Shown in pieces: positions 1 through 9,180 of a stretch of 64,000 nucleotides of DNA. The notes under the pieces were generated by a model. The model ran no database searches. It was not told the DNA's origin and worked only from the letters and a program-made list of their open reading frames with translations. The first letter of the stretch is position 1, and each line of letters opens with the position of its first letter. This stretch comes from Pseudomonas floridensis. GTDB taxonomy: Bacteria > Pseudomonadota > Gammaproteobacteria > Pseudomonadales > Pseudomonadaceae. The translations under genes were made by a program, and so were the position numbers. The stretch spans positions 1 through 64,000 of the forward strand of contig NZ_MUIO01000011.1 in the NCBI RefSeq assembly GCF_002087235.1, in the 5' to 3' direction.

Positions 1-456
1 CTGCCGGTCGGTCTGGCCGCCTCGCTGAGTGAAGAGGTGCGGATCAGGGTGATTTCGCCGCTCAACGAGCAGGTTTCAGTCGGCGCGCGGGTCCGCCAAC
101 TGTCGCCACAGATTGACGCCGCGACTCGAACCCAGCGAGTGCGACTGGCGCTACAAGGCCCTGCGGAGCTGTTTCGGCTCGGCTCGACTGTCGCGGTCGA
201 GATCAGCGTAGCCGCCCCGGCGTTTCATCAATTACCGGGCAGCGCCGTGCTGCAGCGCGATGGGCGCACGCAGGTCTGGGTGATTGATCCGCTGACCTCC
301 ACCCTCAGCCCGCGCGCGGTTCAAGTGGTGGCGCACAACGGATCAATGGTTCAGGTCGGCGGCGAGCTGCAGGCTGGCGACAAAGTGGTGACTGCGGGCG
401 TCAACTCGATGCACCCGGGGCAGAAAATTCGTATGCAACGAGAGGTCGGTTTGTGA
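1..456 (+). CDS. RND efflux periplasmic adaptor (membrane fusion protein), C-terminal part
   Basis: This is the 3' end of a gene whose start lies before the window. The reading frame is open from base 1, so the GTG at 37 is internal. The visible 151 residues have the beta-barrel and membrane-proximal pattern of HlyD/AcrA-type adaptors: a stretch around DAATRTQRVRLAL, a GSTVAVEI strand, and a final GDKVVTAGVNSMHPGQKI segment typical of these C-termini. Adaptors link an inner-membrane RND pump to an outer-membrane channel. The next gene starts inside this stop codon and encodes the RND pump, so the two are translationally coupled. The family call is firm, but the substrate cannot be read from the sequence. 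Confidence 0.9.
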   Translation: MPVGLAASLSEEVRIRVISPLNEQVSVGARVRQLSPQIDAATRTQRVRLALQGPAELFRLGSTVAVEISVAAPAFHQLPGSAVLQRDGRTQVWVIDPLTSTLSPRAVQVVAHNGSMVQVGGELQAGDKVVTAGVNSMHPGQKIRMQREVGL

Positions 457-3400
457 GGGAGCGCTTCAATCTGTCGGCCTGGGGGCTCAGACACCGCACG
501 CTGGTCTGGTACATGATGTTCGTTTCGCTGCTGATGGGCAGTTGGTCATTTCTGAATCTGGGCCGCGAGGAAGACCCATCGTTTGCCATCAAGACCATGG
601 TCATTCAGGCGCGCTGGCCAGGCGCTACGCTGAATGACACCTTGCAGCAGTTAACCGACCGGCTGGAAAAGAAACTCGAAGAAATCGATGCGCTGGACTA
701 CGTGAAAAGCTACACGCTGGCCGGTGAATCAACATTATTCGTATTTCTAAAGAGCGAAACCCGCAGCGCCGATATTCCCGAAGCCTGGTATCAGGTACGC
801 AAAAAAATCAGCGATGTACGCGCCGAACTGCCCAGCGGCATTCAAGGCCCGGCGTTCAACGACGAGTTTGGCGATGTGTTCGGCAGTATTTACGCCTTCA
901 CCACCGATGGTTTGTCATTTCGCCAGTTGCGCGACTATGTCGAGCAGGTTCGGGCCGACATTCGCAGCGTTCCCAATCTGGGCAAGACCGAGTTACTGGG
1001 CGCCCAGCGCGAAGTCATTTACCTCAATTTCTCGATCCGCAAGCTGGCAGCGCTGGGCATCGATCAGCGTCAGGTGCTGCAAAGCCTGCAGGCGCAGAAC
1101 TCGGTCACGCCCGCCGGCATCATGGAAGCCGGTCCGGAACGTATCGCAGTCAGGGCCAGCGGCCAGTTCACCAGCGAAGCGGACCTGCTGGCAGTCAACC
1201 TGCGCTTTGGCGAGCGCTTCTTTCGTCTGAGCGATCTGGCGACCATCGAGCGACGTTACGCTGACCCGCCCTCCTCGCTGTTCCGCTTCAACGGCCAGCC
1301 GGCAATCGGCCTGGCGGTTGCGATGAAACAAGGTGGCAACATTCAGGCTTTCGGTACGCAATTGCAGCAGCGGATAGACCAGTTGACCGGCGAACTGCCG
1401 CTGGGCATCGACGTACACCTGGTATCGAGCCAGGCGGACGTGGTCGAAAAAGCCATCGGTGGTTTCACCCGCGCGCTGTTCGAAGCGATTCTGATCGTGT
1501 TGCTGGTCAGCTTCATCAGCCTGGGCATTCGCGCAGGTCTGGTGGTGGCCTGTTCGATCCCCTTGGTGCTGGCGCTGGTGTTCGTGTTCATGGAGTACAG
1601 CGGCATCACCATGCAGCGCATTTCCCTCGGCGCACTGATCATTGCATTGGGCCTTTTGGTGGATGACGCGATGATCACCGTCGAGATGATGGTGACCCGC
1701 CTGGAGCATGGCGACACGCGAGAACAGGCCGCAACCTTCGCTTACACCTCGACCGCGTTTCCGATGCTGACCGGCACGCTGGTCACGGTGGCAGGTTTTG
1801 TACCGATCGGTCTAAACCACAGTTCGGCCGGAGAGTATGTCTTCACCATGTTCGCGGTGATTGCCGTGGCGCTGCTGCTGTCCTGGCTGGTGGCGGTGTT
1901 GTTTGCGCCGCTGATTGGCGTGCATATCCTTAAAGTGTCCGTCGTGCATGCCGCGCCGGGGCGCTGGATGCGCGGCTTCAGTTGCGTGCTGATCAAGGCG
2001 CTGGAGCATCGCGGCTGGGTGATCGCCATTACCGCCCTGATTTTCATCGGCTCGCTGTTCGCGGGAAAACTGCTGCAAAACCAGTTCTTTCCAGACTCGG
2101 ATCGCCCGGAAATCCTGGTCGATATCTATATGCCGCAAAACGGTTCCATCGAAGGCACGCGTCAGACCATGGACCGTTTCGAGGCCACGCTGCAAGACGA
2201 CCCCGACGTGCTGCGCTGGAGTTCATATGTGGGCAAGGGCGCGGTGCGCTTTTACCTGCCGCTGGATCAGCAACTGAGCAATCCGTTCTACGGCCAACTG
2301 GTCATCGTCAGCCAGGGCGGCGAGTCGCGGGACCGACTGATCGGACGGTTGCGCCAGCGGTTGCGTGACGATTATGTCGGCATCGGCGGCTACGTGCAGC
2401 CGCTGAACATGGGCCCGCCCGTGGGCTGGCCGATCCAGTACCGGATCAGCGGACCGGACATCGAACAGGTACGCAGCCAGGCCATGGCACTGGCGGCGAT
2501 TCTCGACGCTCGTCCTGAAATCGGCCAGGTCATCTACGACTGGAACGAGCCGGGCAAGGTGCTCAAGATCGACATCGCGCAGGACAAGGTCCGTCAGTTC
2601 GGCCTGTCGTCCGAGGACGTGGCGCAGATTCTCAATAGCCTGGTCAGCGGCACGACCATCACCCAGGTACGCGACGCCACGTACCTGGTCGATCTGGTCG
2701 GACGCGCCGAAAGTGATGAACGCAGCTCGATCCAGACCCTTGGCAGCCTGCAGATCCCGACCCCGAACGGTTCGACGGTGCCACTGATGGCCTTCGCCAC
2801 GCTCAGCTACGAACAAGAACAGCCACTGGTCTGGCGTCGCGACCGCTTGCCCACCATCACGCTGAAAGCCAGCGTGTTGGGTACCTTGCAACCGGCGGCG
2901 CTGGTCAAACGGCTCCAGCCTGACGTCGATGCCTTCAGCGCCCGTTTGCCGGTTCGTTACTCGGTAGCAACCGGCGGCGCGGTCGAAGCCAGTGCGCGCT
3001 CGCAAGGGCCGATCCTTAAAGTCGTCCCGTTGATGCTGCTGTTGGTCGTGAGTTTTCTGATGATCCAGTTGCACAGCGTGAAAAAGCTGCTGCTAGTGGT
3101 TAGCGTGGTGCCGCTGGGATTGATCGGAGTGGTCGCGGCGTTGCTGATCTCGGGCTACCCGCTGGGCTTCGTGGCGATCCTCGGCGTGCTGGCCCTGATC
3201 GGCATCATCATTCGCAACTCGGTGATTCTGGTGACCCAGATCGACGAATTCATGGCCGCTGGCGAAAGCCCTTGGGCCTCAGTGATCAAGGCCACCGAAC
3301 ACCGTTGCAGGCCGATTCTGCTGACGGCGGCGGCCGCCAGCCTGGGCATGATCCCGATTGCCCGGGAAGTCTTCTGGGGACCGATGGCCATCGCCATGAT

Positions 3401-3497
3401 AGGCGGAATCGCCATCGCCACCCTGCTGACACTGTTCTTCCTGCCCGCGCTTTATCTGGTGTGTTACGGGATCAAGCCAGCGGGGCAGGTTCGTTGA
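453..3497 (+). CDS. RND efflux transporter (AcrB/HAE1-like inner-membrane pump)
   Basis: This 1014-residue protein has the full RND length and layout: an N-terminal transmembrane helix, a large periplasmic porter domain, a block of helices around residues 335-480, a second porter domain, and a C-terminal helix block. The paired acidic residues of the proton relay in TM4 are present as LVDDAMITVE (Asp404, Asp405). The pump uses the proton motive force to export compounds through the adaptor encoded just upstream. The GTG start at 453 overlaps the adaptor stop codon. The length and the FLNLGREEDPSF region recall the TriC-like subgroup, but that placement is inference. No outer-membrane channel gene follows in this window. 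Confidence 0.95.
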   Translation: MRERFNLSAWGLRHRTLVWYMMFVSLLMGSWSFLNLGREEDPSFAIKTMVIQARWPGATLNDTLQQLTDRLEKKLEEIDALDYVKSYTLAGESTLFVFLKSETRSADIPEAWYQVRKKISDVRAELPSGIQGPAFNDEFGDVFGSIYAFTTDGLSFRQLRDYVEQVRADIRSVPNLGKTELLGAQREVIYLNFSIRKLAALGIDQRQVLQSLQAQNSVTPAGIMEAGPERIAVRASGQFTSEADLLAVNLRFGERFFRLSDLATIERRYADPPSSLFRFNGQPAIGLAVAMKQGGNIQAFGTQLQQRIDQLTGELPLGIDVHLVSSQADVVEKAIGGFTRALFEAILIVLLVSFISLGIRAGLVVACSIPLVLALVFVFMEYSGITMQRISLGALIIALGLLVDDAMITVEMMVTRLEHGDTREQAATFAYTSTAFPMLTGTLVTVAGFVPIGLNHSSAGEYVFTMFAVIAVALLLSWLVAVLFAPLIGVHILKVSVVHAAPGRWMRGFSCVLIKALEHRGWVIAITALIFIGSLFAGKLLQNQFFPDSDRPEILVDIYMPQNGSIEGTRQTMDRFEATLQDDPDVLRWSSYVGKGAVRFYLPLDQQLSNPFYGQLVIVSQGGESRDRLIGRLRQRLRDDYVGIGGYVQPLNMGPPVGWPIQYRISGPDIEQVRSQAMALAAILDARPEIGQVIYDWNEPGKVLKIDIAQDKVRQFGLSSEDVAQILNSLVSGTTITQVRDATYLVDLVGRAESDERSSIQTLGSLQIPTPNGSTVPLMAFATLSYEQEQPLVWRRDRLPTITLKASVLGTLQPAALVKRLQPDVDAFSARLPVRYSVATGGAVEASARSQGPILKVVPLMLLLVVSFLMIQLHSVKKLLLVVSVVPLGLIGVVAALLISGYPLGFVAILGVLALIGIIIRNSVILVTQIDEFMAAGESPWASVIKATEHRCRPILLTAAAASLGMIPIAREVFWGPMAIAMIGGIAIATLLTLFFLPALYLVCYGIKPAGQVR

Positions 3498-3681
3498 GGA
3501 CACGTCGAACAGGGACACCGACATCAACCTCTTTTCCAATCATCACTCACAGAAATATCTTGTATCACCTCGCGGCACCTACTTAATCGCCGTCAAAACC
3601 ATTAGCCTGCTCGGCATTCCATTCGACTGGCCTGATCGCCGCTATTCGCGGCTTCAGACTGACTGCACGAGCGAGACACCG

Positions 3682-4896
3682 ATGCCCCACTCGACCCAAA
3701 CCCCACACGGCAGCCTGACCATGACCCGAGGTCTGGTGATGCTGTTTGCGTTCTGCTGCGGCGCCATTGTGGCTAACATTTACTACGCGCAACCGATCAT
3801 CGAGCTGATTGCACCGGACATCGGGCTGTCCAGCACCGCGGCGAGCCTGATCGTGTCATTGACACAGATCGGTTATGCGCTGGGTCTGTTTTTTCTGGTG
3901 CCATTGGGCGATCTGCTGGAAAACCGCAAGTTGATGCTGCTGACCACAGCGGTCGCCACGCTGAGTCTGTTGGGCGCAGCCTTTGCCGAGCAACCGAATC
4001 TGTTTCTGCTGGTGTCGCTGCTGGTGGGCTTCAGTTCGGTGTCGGTGCAGATGCTGATCCCGCTGGCGGCACATCTGGCACCCGAGGAGTCGCGTGGCCG
4101 CGTGGTCGGCGGGATCATGGGTGGCCTGTTGCTGGGCATTCTGTTGGCGCGACCGGTGTCCAGTCTGGTGGCCGACCATTTTGGCTGGCGTGCGGTGTTC
4201 GGCTCGGCCGCGGTAGTGATGATCGGCATCAGCGTCGTGCTCGCAACCACTATGCCCAGACGCGTGCCGGATCATCGGGCCACGTACGGCCAGTTGCTGT
4301 TTTCGCTGTGGACATTGTTGCGTACCCAGCCGGTGCTGCGTCAGCGTGCGTTCTATCAAGCGTGCATGTTCGCGACCTTCAGCCTGTTCTGGACAGCGGT
4401 GCCGCTGGAGCTATCACGCAACCACGGCCTGTCGCAGACCCAGATCGCGATCTTTGCGCTGATCGGCGCCATTGGTGCGATTGCCGCGCCGATCAGCGGC
4501 CGGCTGGCAGACGCGGGCCACACCCGAATCGTCTCACTGGGCGCCTTGCTGTTTGGCGCGCTGAGTTTCTTGCCGGGTCTGGTTCATCCAGCCTACAGCG
4601 TCATCGGTCTGGCCATCACCGGCGTCGTGCTGGACTTTTGCGTACAGACCAGCATGGTGTTGGGCCAGCGCACCGTCTACGCACTGGACGCCGCCAGCCG
4701 CAGCCGCCTGAATGCGCTGTACATGACCAGCATTTTCATTGGCGGCGCGATAGGATCGGCAGTCGCCAGCCCGCTGTTCGACCATGGCGGCTGGACCTGG
4801 GTGCTGATCACAGGAACAGTGCTGCCACTGATTGCGCTGTTGGCGTTTTTGAAGGATGCATCGGGTGAGCGGACTGCGCGGGTCAGCCAGGGCTGA
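3682..4896 (+). CDS. MFS transporter, drug/metabolite exporter type
   Basis: This 404-residue protein has about 12 predicted transmembrane segments. A motif-A-like loop between TM2 and TM3 reads PLGDLLENRKLM. The early IYYAQPIIELI stretch is common in DHA1-type exporters of the YnfM/AraJ-like kind. It would move small solutes or drugs across the inner membrane by proton antiport. It lies 184 bases after the RND gene with no obvious shared signal, so it is probably a separate transcription unit. Met14 (3721) is an alternative start because the first helix begins after it. The substrate is unknown. Confidence 0.88.
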   Translation: MPHSTQTPHGSLTMTRGLVMLFAFCCGAIVANIYYAQPIIELIAPDIGLSSTAASLIVSLTQIGYALGLFFLVPLGDLLENRKLMLLTTAVATLSLLGAAFAEQPNLFLLVSLLVGFSSVSVQMLIPLAAHLAPEESRGRVVGGIMGGLLLGILLARPVSSLVADHFGWRAVFGSAAVVMIGISVVLATTMPRRVPDHRATYGQLLFSLWTLLRTQPVLRQRAFYQACMFATFSLFWTAVPLELSRNHGLSQTQIAIFALIGAIGAIAAPISGRLADAGHTRIVSLGALLFGALSFLPGLVHPAYSVIGLAITGVVLDFCVQTSMVLGQRTVYALDAASRSRLNALYMTSIFIGGAIGSAVASPLFDHGGWTWVLITGTVLPLIALLAFLKDASGERTARVSQG

Positions 4897-4914
4897 GGCC
4901 CGCGCCTCGGGCCT
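4896..4914. terminator. Hairpin between convergent MFS and hydrolase genes
   Basis: A 7-bp perfect GC-rich stem (AGGCCCG / CGGGCCT) with a 5-base loop starts at the last base of the MFS stop codon. It sits in the 21-base gap before the convergent hydrolase gene. There is no strong T-run, so termination here is inferred. Confidence 0.5.
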
Positions 4915-4917
4915 TGA

Positions 4918-5637
4918 TCAGCGGACGGATTTTTTCAGCCAGTCCGCCAGATCCTCGACCTCGGCCCCACTCAAACTGTGGCCCAGGCCCTGATAGCCGT
5001 GAAACTCAGGCTTGAGGCCCAGGCCTTTCAGAGTTGCCTCGGCTTCAGGGCCGCTGGCATAGGACACCTGACGATCCTCGGCGCCGTGGCCGATGAAGAC
5101 GTTCAGCCGCTTGAGCGCGTCATCGGGCTTGAGTTCGGATTTCACCACTGACAGCAGTCGCCCGCTCAAAGCCGCGATTCCTCCCACCAGGGTGGGCTGA
5201 CGCAGGGCCACTTCGTAGCTCATCATCGCGCCCTGGCTGAAGCCGATCAGGAATACCTTGTCGGGACGGGTCTTGTATTGGTCCGTCGCCTGACGGATGA
5301 ACGCCGTGAGTTGTCCTGTGCTGTTTTTCAAATCTTCAGTCACGCCGTCATATTCGACCACGCCCGGCTTGCGGGTGAACCACTTGTAGCTGCCAGGCTG
5401 CAGCTCCACCGGTGCCTGGACGGACAGGTAGTTATAGTCAGCCGGCAGCCGATCCTTGAGATCGAACAGATCGGCTGCGTTACTGCCGTAGCCGTGAATG
5501 AAAATAACCAGCGGTTTGTTCGGCGTGTCGGCACTGGCCTGGGCCAGATAATTCAGGGGCAGATCGGTGTTCAGGGTGTCCTGCGCCTGGACCAGACCCG
5601 AGCAGACAAAAAGCAGTGCGGCAAAGAGTTTCAGCAT
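4918..5637 (-). CDS. Exported alpha/beta hydrolase, phospholipase/carboxylesterase family
   Basis: The protein has 239 residues from the ATG at 5637. That start gives a clean Sec signal peptide (MLKLFAALLFVCSGLVQAQ), whereas the longer frame upstream is not protein-like. The fold markers are an oxyanion-region HGYGSN near residue 49, the nucleophile elbow GFSQG (Ser134), an acid in GHGAEDR (Asp188) and a catalytic His in GLGHS (His220). These fit the esterase/lysophospholipase group of serine hydrolases. It lies 74 bases downstream of gspD on the same strand. That position and the signal peptide make it a candidate member of the T2SS transcription unit and a possible secreted substrate, which is inference. 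Confidence 0.88.
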   Translation of the reverse strand: MLKLFAALLFVCSGLVQAQDTLNTDLPLNYLAQASADTPNKPLVIFIHGYGSNAADLFDLKDRLPADYNYLSVQAPVELQPGSYKWFTRKPGVVEYDGVTEDLKNSTGQLTAFIRQATDQYKTRPDKVFLIGFSQGAMMSYEVALRQPTLVGGIAALSGRLLSVVKSELKPDDALKRLNVFIGHGAEDRQVSYASGPEAEATLKGLGLKPEFHGYQGLGHSLSGAEVEDLADWLKKSVR

Positions 5638-5711
5638 CAATTGAAGACCTCTATTGAACGCTGCCCGCAGGCAGCGTCGTCGGTGGACATTGGGCCAGAA
5701 ACTAACACACC

Positions 5712-8042
5712 TCAATTCTGCAGGCTGGCGCGCGATGCCTCGGGCTTGAGCAACTGCATCTGCTGGCGATAGTCGTCGGTGACCTGACGTGCCTGGCTGC
5801 TGCTGGTGATCACACGCGGCGTTATGAGTACGATCAGCTCGGTGCGATCCTTGGATTTGAGACTGTTGCCGAACAGCCACTTCAGACCTGGAATGCGCCC
5901 CAGATAAGGCACTGCGTTGACCGTCTCGGCATTGTCCTGCTTGATCAGACCGCCCAACAGCACGGTCTGGCCACTTTGCGCGGCGACCTGCGTGGCCACC
6001 GAACGGGTCGAGATGCGCGGGTTGCCGTTGAGGTCGGTCGTGCCATTGTCGGCGTCGCTGACCTGCTGCTGAATGTCCATGTACACCAGACCGCCCGGAT
6101 TGATGCGCGGCACCACGTCGAGGATGACACCGGTCTGCACGTACTCGACGCTGCTCAGAGTGGTGGCCGTGGTGTTGGTGTTGACCGTGGTCTGGCTGAT
6201 GGGAATGTTGTCGCCCACCTGGATCTGCGCCTGCTGATTGTTCATCACCACCAGCGATGGCGCGGACAGCACTTGCGTGCGCCCGTTGCTCTCCAGCGCA
6301 CGCAAGGCCACTTGCAGATTGTTGCTCACGAACGAGTAGAAGAACGAATCGGTGGAGGCCAGCGCGGCCCCACCTGCGCCCAGCGCGCCCTGGCTGCCGG
6401 CGATGTTGGTGACGTTGCCGGTGGCCCCGGCATTACCCGCCAGACGGCCGAGGTACCACTGCACACCCATGTCCAGTTCGCCCGTCAACTTCACTTCGAG
6501 AATGCGGGTTTCGATCTGTACTTGCAGCGGCGGATTGTCGAGGCGCTTGATGGCCGACTCGATTTCCTTCCACTGTGCCGGACGTGTGCGCACCAGCAGC
6601 TGGTTGCTGCTCTTCTGCGCGGTGATGCGGGTACTGGCATCCAGCGACTTGCTATTGCCCGCCACACCGCCACCGTCTTCACTGGCCGTATCGCCTTCGT
6701 TGTTGCCCTGCTCGTCTTCGGACTCGCCGCTGTTGCCGTTCTGGCTGTTGAGGCCCTGGTTGCCGCCGAAACCGTTGCCACTGCCATTCATGCCGTTGCT
6801 CATGCCGCCGCTGCCGCCCAGACCGCTCGAGCTGCTGTTCATGCCGCCACCGCTCATGCCGCCGCCCGTGCCATTGAGCGAGGACAGCGAGGTGGTGCGC
6901 AAACCTGGCGCGACCTTGGCAGCCAAATCGTCTTTGATCGCACCGGTGCCGTAGATCTGCCGCAGATACCTGGCCAGGTCCGTGGCCTTCATGTTGCGCA
7001 CGTCGTATACGTACATTTGCGGCTCGTTGCCGCCGCCTTCGTCGATGGTGTGAATCCACTCGCCGACTTCACGCAGGTATTCGGGCTGGGAAGAAATCGC
7101 CACCACCGAGTTGGTTCGCTCGATGGGTAGAAAACGCACCATGCCCGCCAGCGGCATGCCGCTGTCCGGACCGAACATTTTCTGCAGTTCAGGCATCAGT
7201 TCGCCGACCGAGGCACGTTGCAGACCGAATACGCCGACCGACATGCCTTTGAGCCAGTCCACATCGAAGGTGTCGATGGTGTCCTGATAGTTGGCCAGTT
7301 CTTCCGGCGTACCGGCCATGCTCAGCACATTGCGCGCCGGATCGACCAGCAGAAAGGCGTTTTCCCGGGCAAACGGCTTGAGCAGCTTCTGCATCTCGTT
7401 GGCCGAGATGTAGCGCAGCGGGAACAGCCGCGCCGACATGCCGGCCGATGGCTGGGCCACGCGCATTTCCGGGACCAGCTTGCCGGCCACGGCCTGATTG
7501 GACGGCAGGATCACATAGCGGTTGCCTTGCTTGATCATGGCGTTGTCGGTCCAGGACAGGAGGGTTTCCAGAATCGACAGGGCTTGCTGCTTGTTGACCG
7601 GCTTGGAAGTCGAAAAGCTCACCTCGCCTTTCACGCCCTGGGCGATGCTGTAGTTCTCGTGCAGCAGGTCACCCATGATGCTGTTGATCACCGCTTGAAT
7701 CGGCTGATTGGTGAAGTTGAAGACAATGTCGCCAGCCTCCCCTGCCTTGGCGGAAGGGGCGGCGGCGGGCTGGCGAATGAAACGCTGATTGCCCTGAATG
7801 ATCTGGCGCTGCGGCGATGTCGTTGTCGATTGAGGCTGGGCCTGCATCGGCAACTGTTCGCTGCGCGGATCCACTGGCGGACGTTGTGAACCGGTTCCCT
7901 GGAGCGCTTCCTGCAGCATGCCATTGTCGGGGTCGAGGGTGTCTCGCTGCGATGCACAGCCGCCAAGGGCGACAGCGGTGGCGAGACAAAGCAGGGGGGT
8001 GCGCAAGGTAGCGATGGCGGAAACTCCAGAAAAGGTACCCAT
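5712..8042 (-). CDS. gspD: Type II secretion system secretin, GspD (lipoprotein-type)
   Basis: GspD forms the outer-membrane channel through which folded exoproteins leave. The 776-residue protein begins with a hydrophobic segment ending in ALGGC, a lipobox-like site (Cys29), so the secretin may be lipidated and self-targeting. N0-N3 domains occupy about residues 100-510, and the C-terminal secretin domain carries the conserved VPYLGRIPGLKWLFG region. A low-complexity Gly/Ser/Asn/Met then acidic tract spans about residues 388-452 inside the N3 region. The ATG at 8042 shares one base with the gspN stop codon (TGATG). It is the last gsp gene, as in the Xanthomonas xps order. Confidence 0.95.
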   Translation of the reverse strand: MGTFSGVSAIATLRTPLLCLATAVALGGCASQRDTLDPDNGMLQEALQGTGSQRPPVDPRSEQLPMQAQPQSTTTSPQRQIIQGNQRFIRQPAAAPSAKAGEAGDIVFNFTNQPIQAVINSIMGDLLHENYSIAQGVKGEVSFSTSKPVNKQQALSILETLLSWTDNAMIKQGNRYVILPSNQAVAGKLVPEMRVAQPSAGMSARLFPLRYISANEMQKLLKPFARENAFLLVDPARNVLSMAGTPEELANYQDTIDTFDVDWLKGMSVGVFGLQRASVGELMPELQKMFGPDSGMPLAGMVRFLPIERTNSVVAISSQPEYLREVGEWIHTIDEGGGNEPQMYVYDVRNMKATDLARYLRQIYGTGAIKDDLAAKVAPGLRTTSLSSLNGTGGGMSGGGMNSSSSGLGGSGGMSNGMNGSGNGFGGNQGLNSQNGNSGESEDEQGNNEGDTASEDGGGVAGNSKSLDASTRITAQKSSNQLLVRTRPAQWKEIESAIKRLDNPPLQVQIETRILEVKLTGELDMGVQWYLGRLAGNAGATGNVTNIAGSQGALGAGGAALASTDSFFYSFVSNNLQVALRALESNGRTQVLSAPSLVVMNNQQAQIQVGDNIPISQTTVNTNTTATTLSSVEYVQTGVILDVVPRINPGGLVYMDIQQQVSDADNGTTDLNGNPRISTRSVATQVAAQSGQTVLLGGLIKQDNAETVNAVPYLGRIPGLKWLFGNSLKSKDRTELIVLITPRVITSSSQARQVTDDYRQQMQLLKPEASRASLQN

Positions 8043-8572
8043 CACAGGGTCGAATCGTTGGTAAGGGAAATCGGGGGTGTCGTCGACGGTGGCGGCAGAC
8101 GCGGCGCAGGCAGACGCAGGGTCTGCGTACGGCCATCAAGGCTGAACGTGGCCTGCATCGGGTCAAGCTGTTCAAGGGTCCAGCCATTGCCCAGCTTGTC
8201 GCCCTGCTTCACTTTCAAGGCCGGGCCGCTGGCCTGCTTGAGCAGCGCCACGCGCAACGTGCCATCGAGAATGACGCCGGTCAGCGTCAGGCCCGCCAGG
8301 CTGGTGGCCTGCGCATCATTCTTGCGCACCGCCAGATCAGGACTGCGGTCGGGGCTGAACAACGGGGTTTTCCAGGTATTGGCCAGGCTGTCCAGCGTTG
8401 CGGCGGGCGCACTTGGTGTCTGCGCGGCCCGATCGACCGGGTTGCGTGGCGCCTGCTCGGGCAGCCACTGCGGGTCATGGGCCGCGCCGCTGAAAATCAA
8501 CGTCGCAAGCGCGGCCAGTAAAATGACGACACCCAGCAAGGCCCACTCGAGGGGACGCAGGGAACGGATCAT
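8042..8572 (-). CDS. gspN: Type II secretion protein GspN/GspC-like inner-membrane coupler
   Basis: This 176-residue protein has one N-terminal membrane helix (about residues 10-29), a Pro/Ala-rich linker, and a periplasmic HR-like domain (about 70-150) with the pattern LAGLTLTGVILDGTLRVALL and KVKQGDKL. That domain in GspC contacts the secretin. There is no C-terminal PDZ domain, so it is shorter than classical GspC. In Xps-type operons the gene at this position, called N, is thought to do the GspC job of linking the inner-membrane platform to GspD. It overlaps gspM by 4 bases and gspD by 1 base. The naming N versus C is convention; the coupler role is inferred. Confidence 0.85.
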   Translation of the reverse strand: MIRSLRPLEWALLGVVILLAALATLIFSGAAHDPQWLPEQAPRNPVDRAAQTPSAPAATLDSLANTWKTPLFSPDRSPDLAVRKNDAQATSLAGLTLTGVILDGTLRVALLKQASGPALKVKQGDKLGNGWTLEQLDPMQATFSLDGRTQTLRLPAPRLPPPSTTPPISLTNDSTL

Positions 8573-9180
8573 TGTCCCCCCTCCGTGGCCGATGCCGGTT
8601 GCAGATACCCGCGCACCAGCAGGTGAACGACCAGCTTGCCGGCACCGCCACTGGCAGGCGCATTGGTGTCACGGCGCAAGCTCATCTCGTCGACGAACAG
8701 AAACGGGCGCTGGTACTCCAGCGCATGCAGAATCGCGGTCAGCGGTTCGATCGCGCAGTCCAGGGTCAAGCTGACCTTGACCTGCCGGTACGGCTCGGCG
8801 CTGTCCTGCTCAGGGGTGATCGGCATGCGTTGGGTCAACGCGCAGCCGCCACCGGTGGTGGCCTGACTGCTGATCAGGTCGGCGACACGTTGCATCAGGT
8901 CAGCCGCCACTGCGCTCGGATCGTCGCCGGGCAGCAGGCTGGTGCTGCTCGCCGGGTCGCTGCGCGCCTGTTCCAACTGCTCACGCAGGCTGTCGCCTTG
9001 CTTCAACAGGCCGGCATAACGCTGCTGCTGTTCACGCAATTGTTCGGTTTGTTCGCTGATGTCGCGCAAGGGCCCTGCGAACCAGCTGTCGATCAGCAGC
9101 CAGTAAGCCAGATACAAGACCAGCGCCAGAATGATCAGCGCCGCGCCGCGCCGTTCACGGCTATTGAGTGGACGACGCAT
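8569..9180 (-). CDS. gspM: Type II secretion inner-membrane platform protein GspM
   Basis: The protein has 203 residues from the ATG at 9180. The longer frame above it overlaps gspL and is not protein-like. It has a basic N-terminus (MRRPLNSRERRG), one membrane helix at about residues 15-32 (ALIILALVLYLAYW), a coiled-coil stretch rich in Glu/Gln (EQTEQLREQQQRYAGLL), and a small periplasmic ferredoxin-like domain. GspM stabilises GspL in the inner-membrane assembly. It overlaps the end of gspL by 20 bases and the start of gspN by 4, so it is part of one tightly coupled operon. Confidence 0.88.
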   Translation of the reverse strand: MRRPLNSRERRGAALIILALVLYLAYWLLIDSWFAGPLRDISEQTEQLREQQQRYAGLLKQGDSLREQLEQARSDPASSTSLLPGDDPSAVAADLMQRVADLISSQATTGGGCALTQRMPITPEQDSAEPYRQVKVSLTLDCAIEPLTAILHALEYQRPFLFVDEMSLRRDTNAPASGGAGKLVVHLLVRGYLQPASATEGGQ

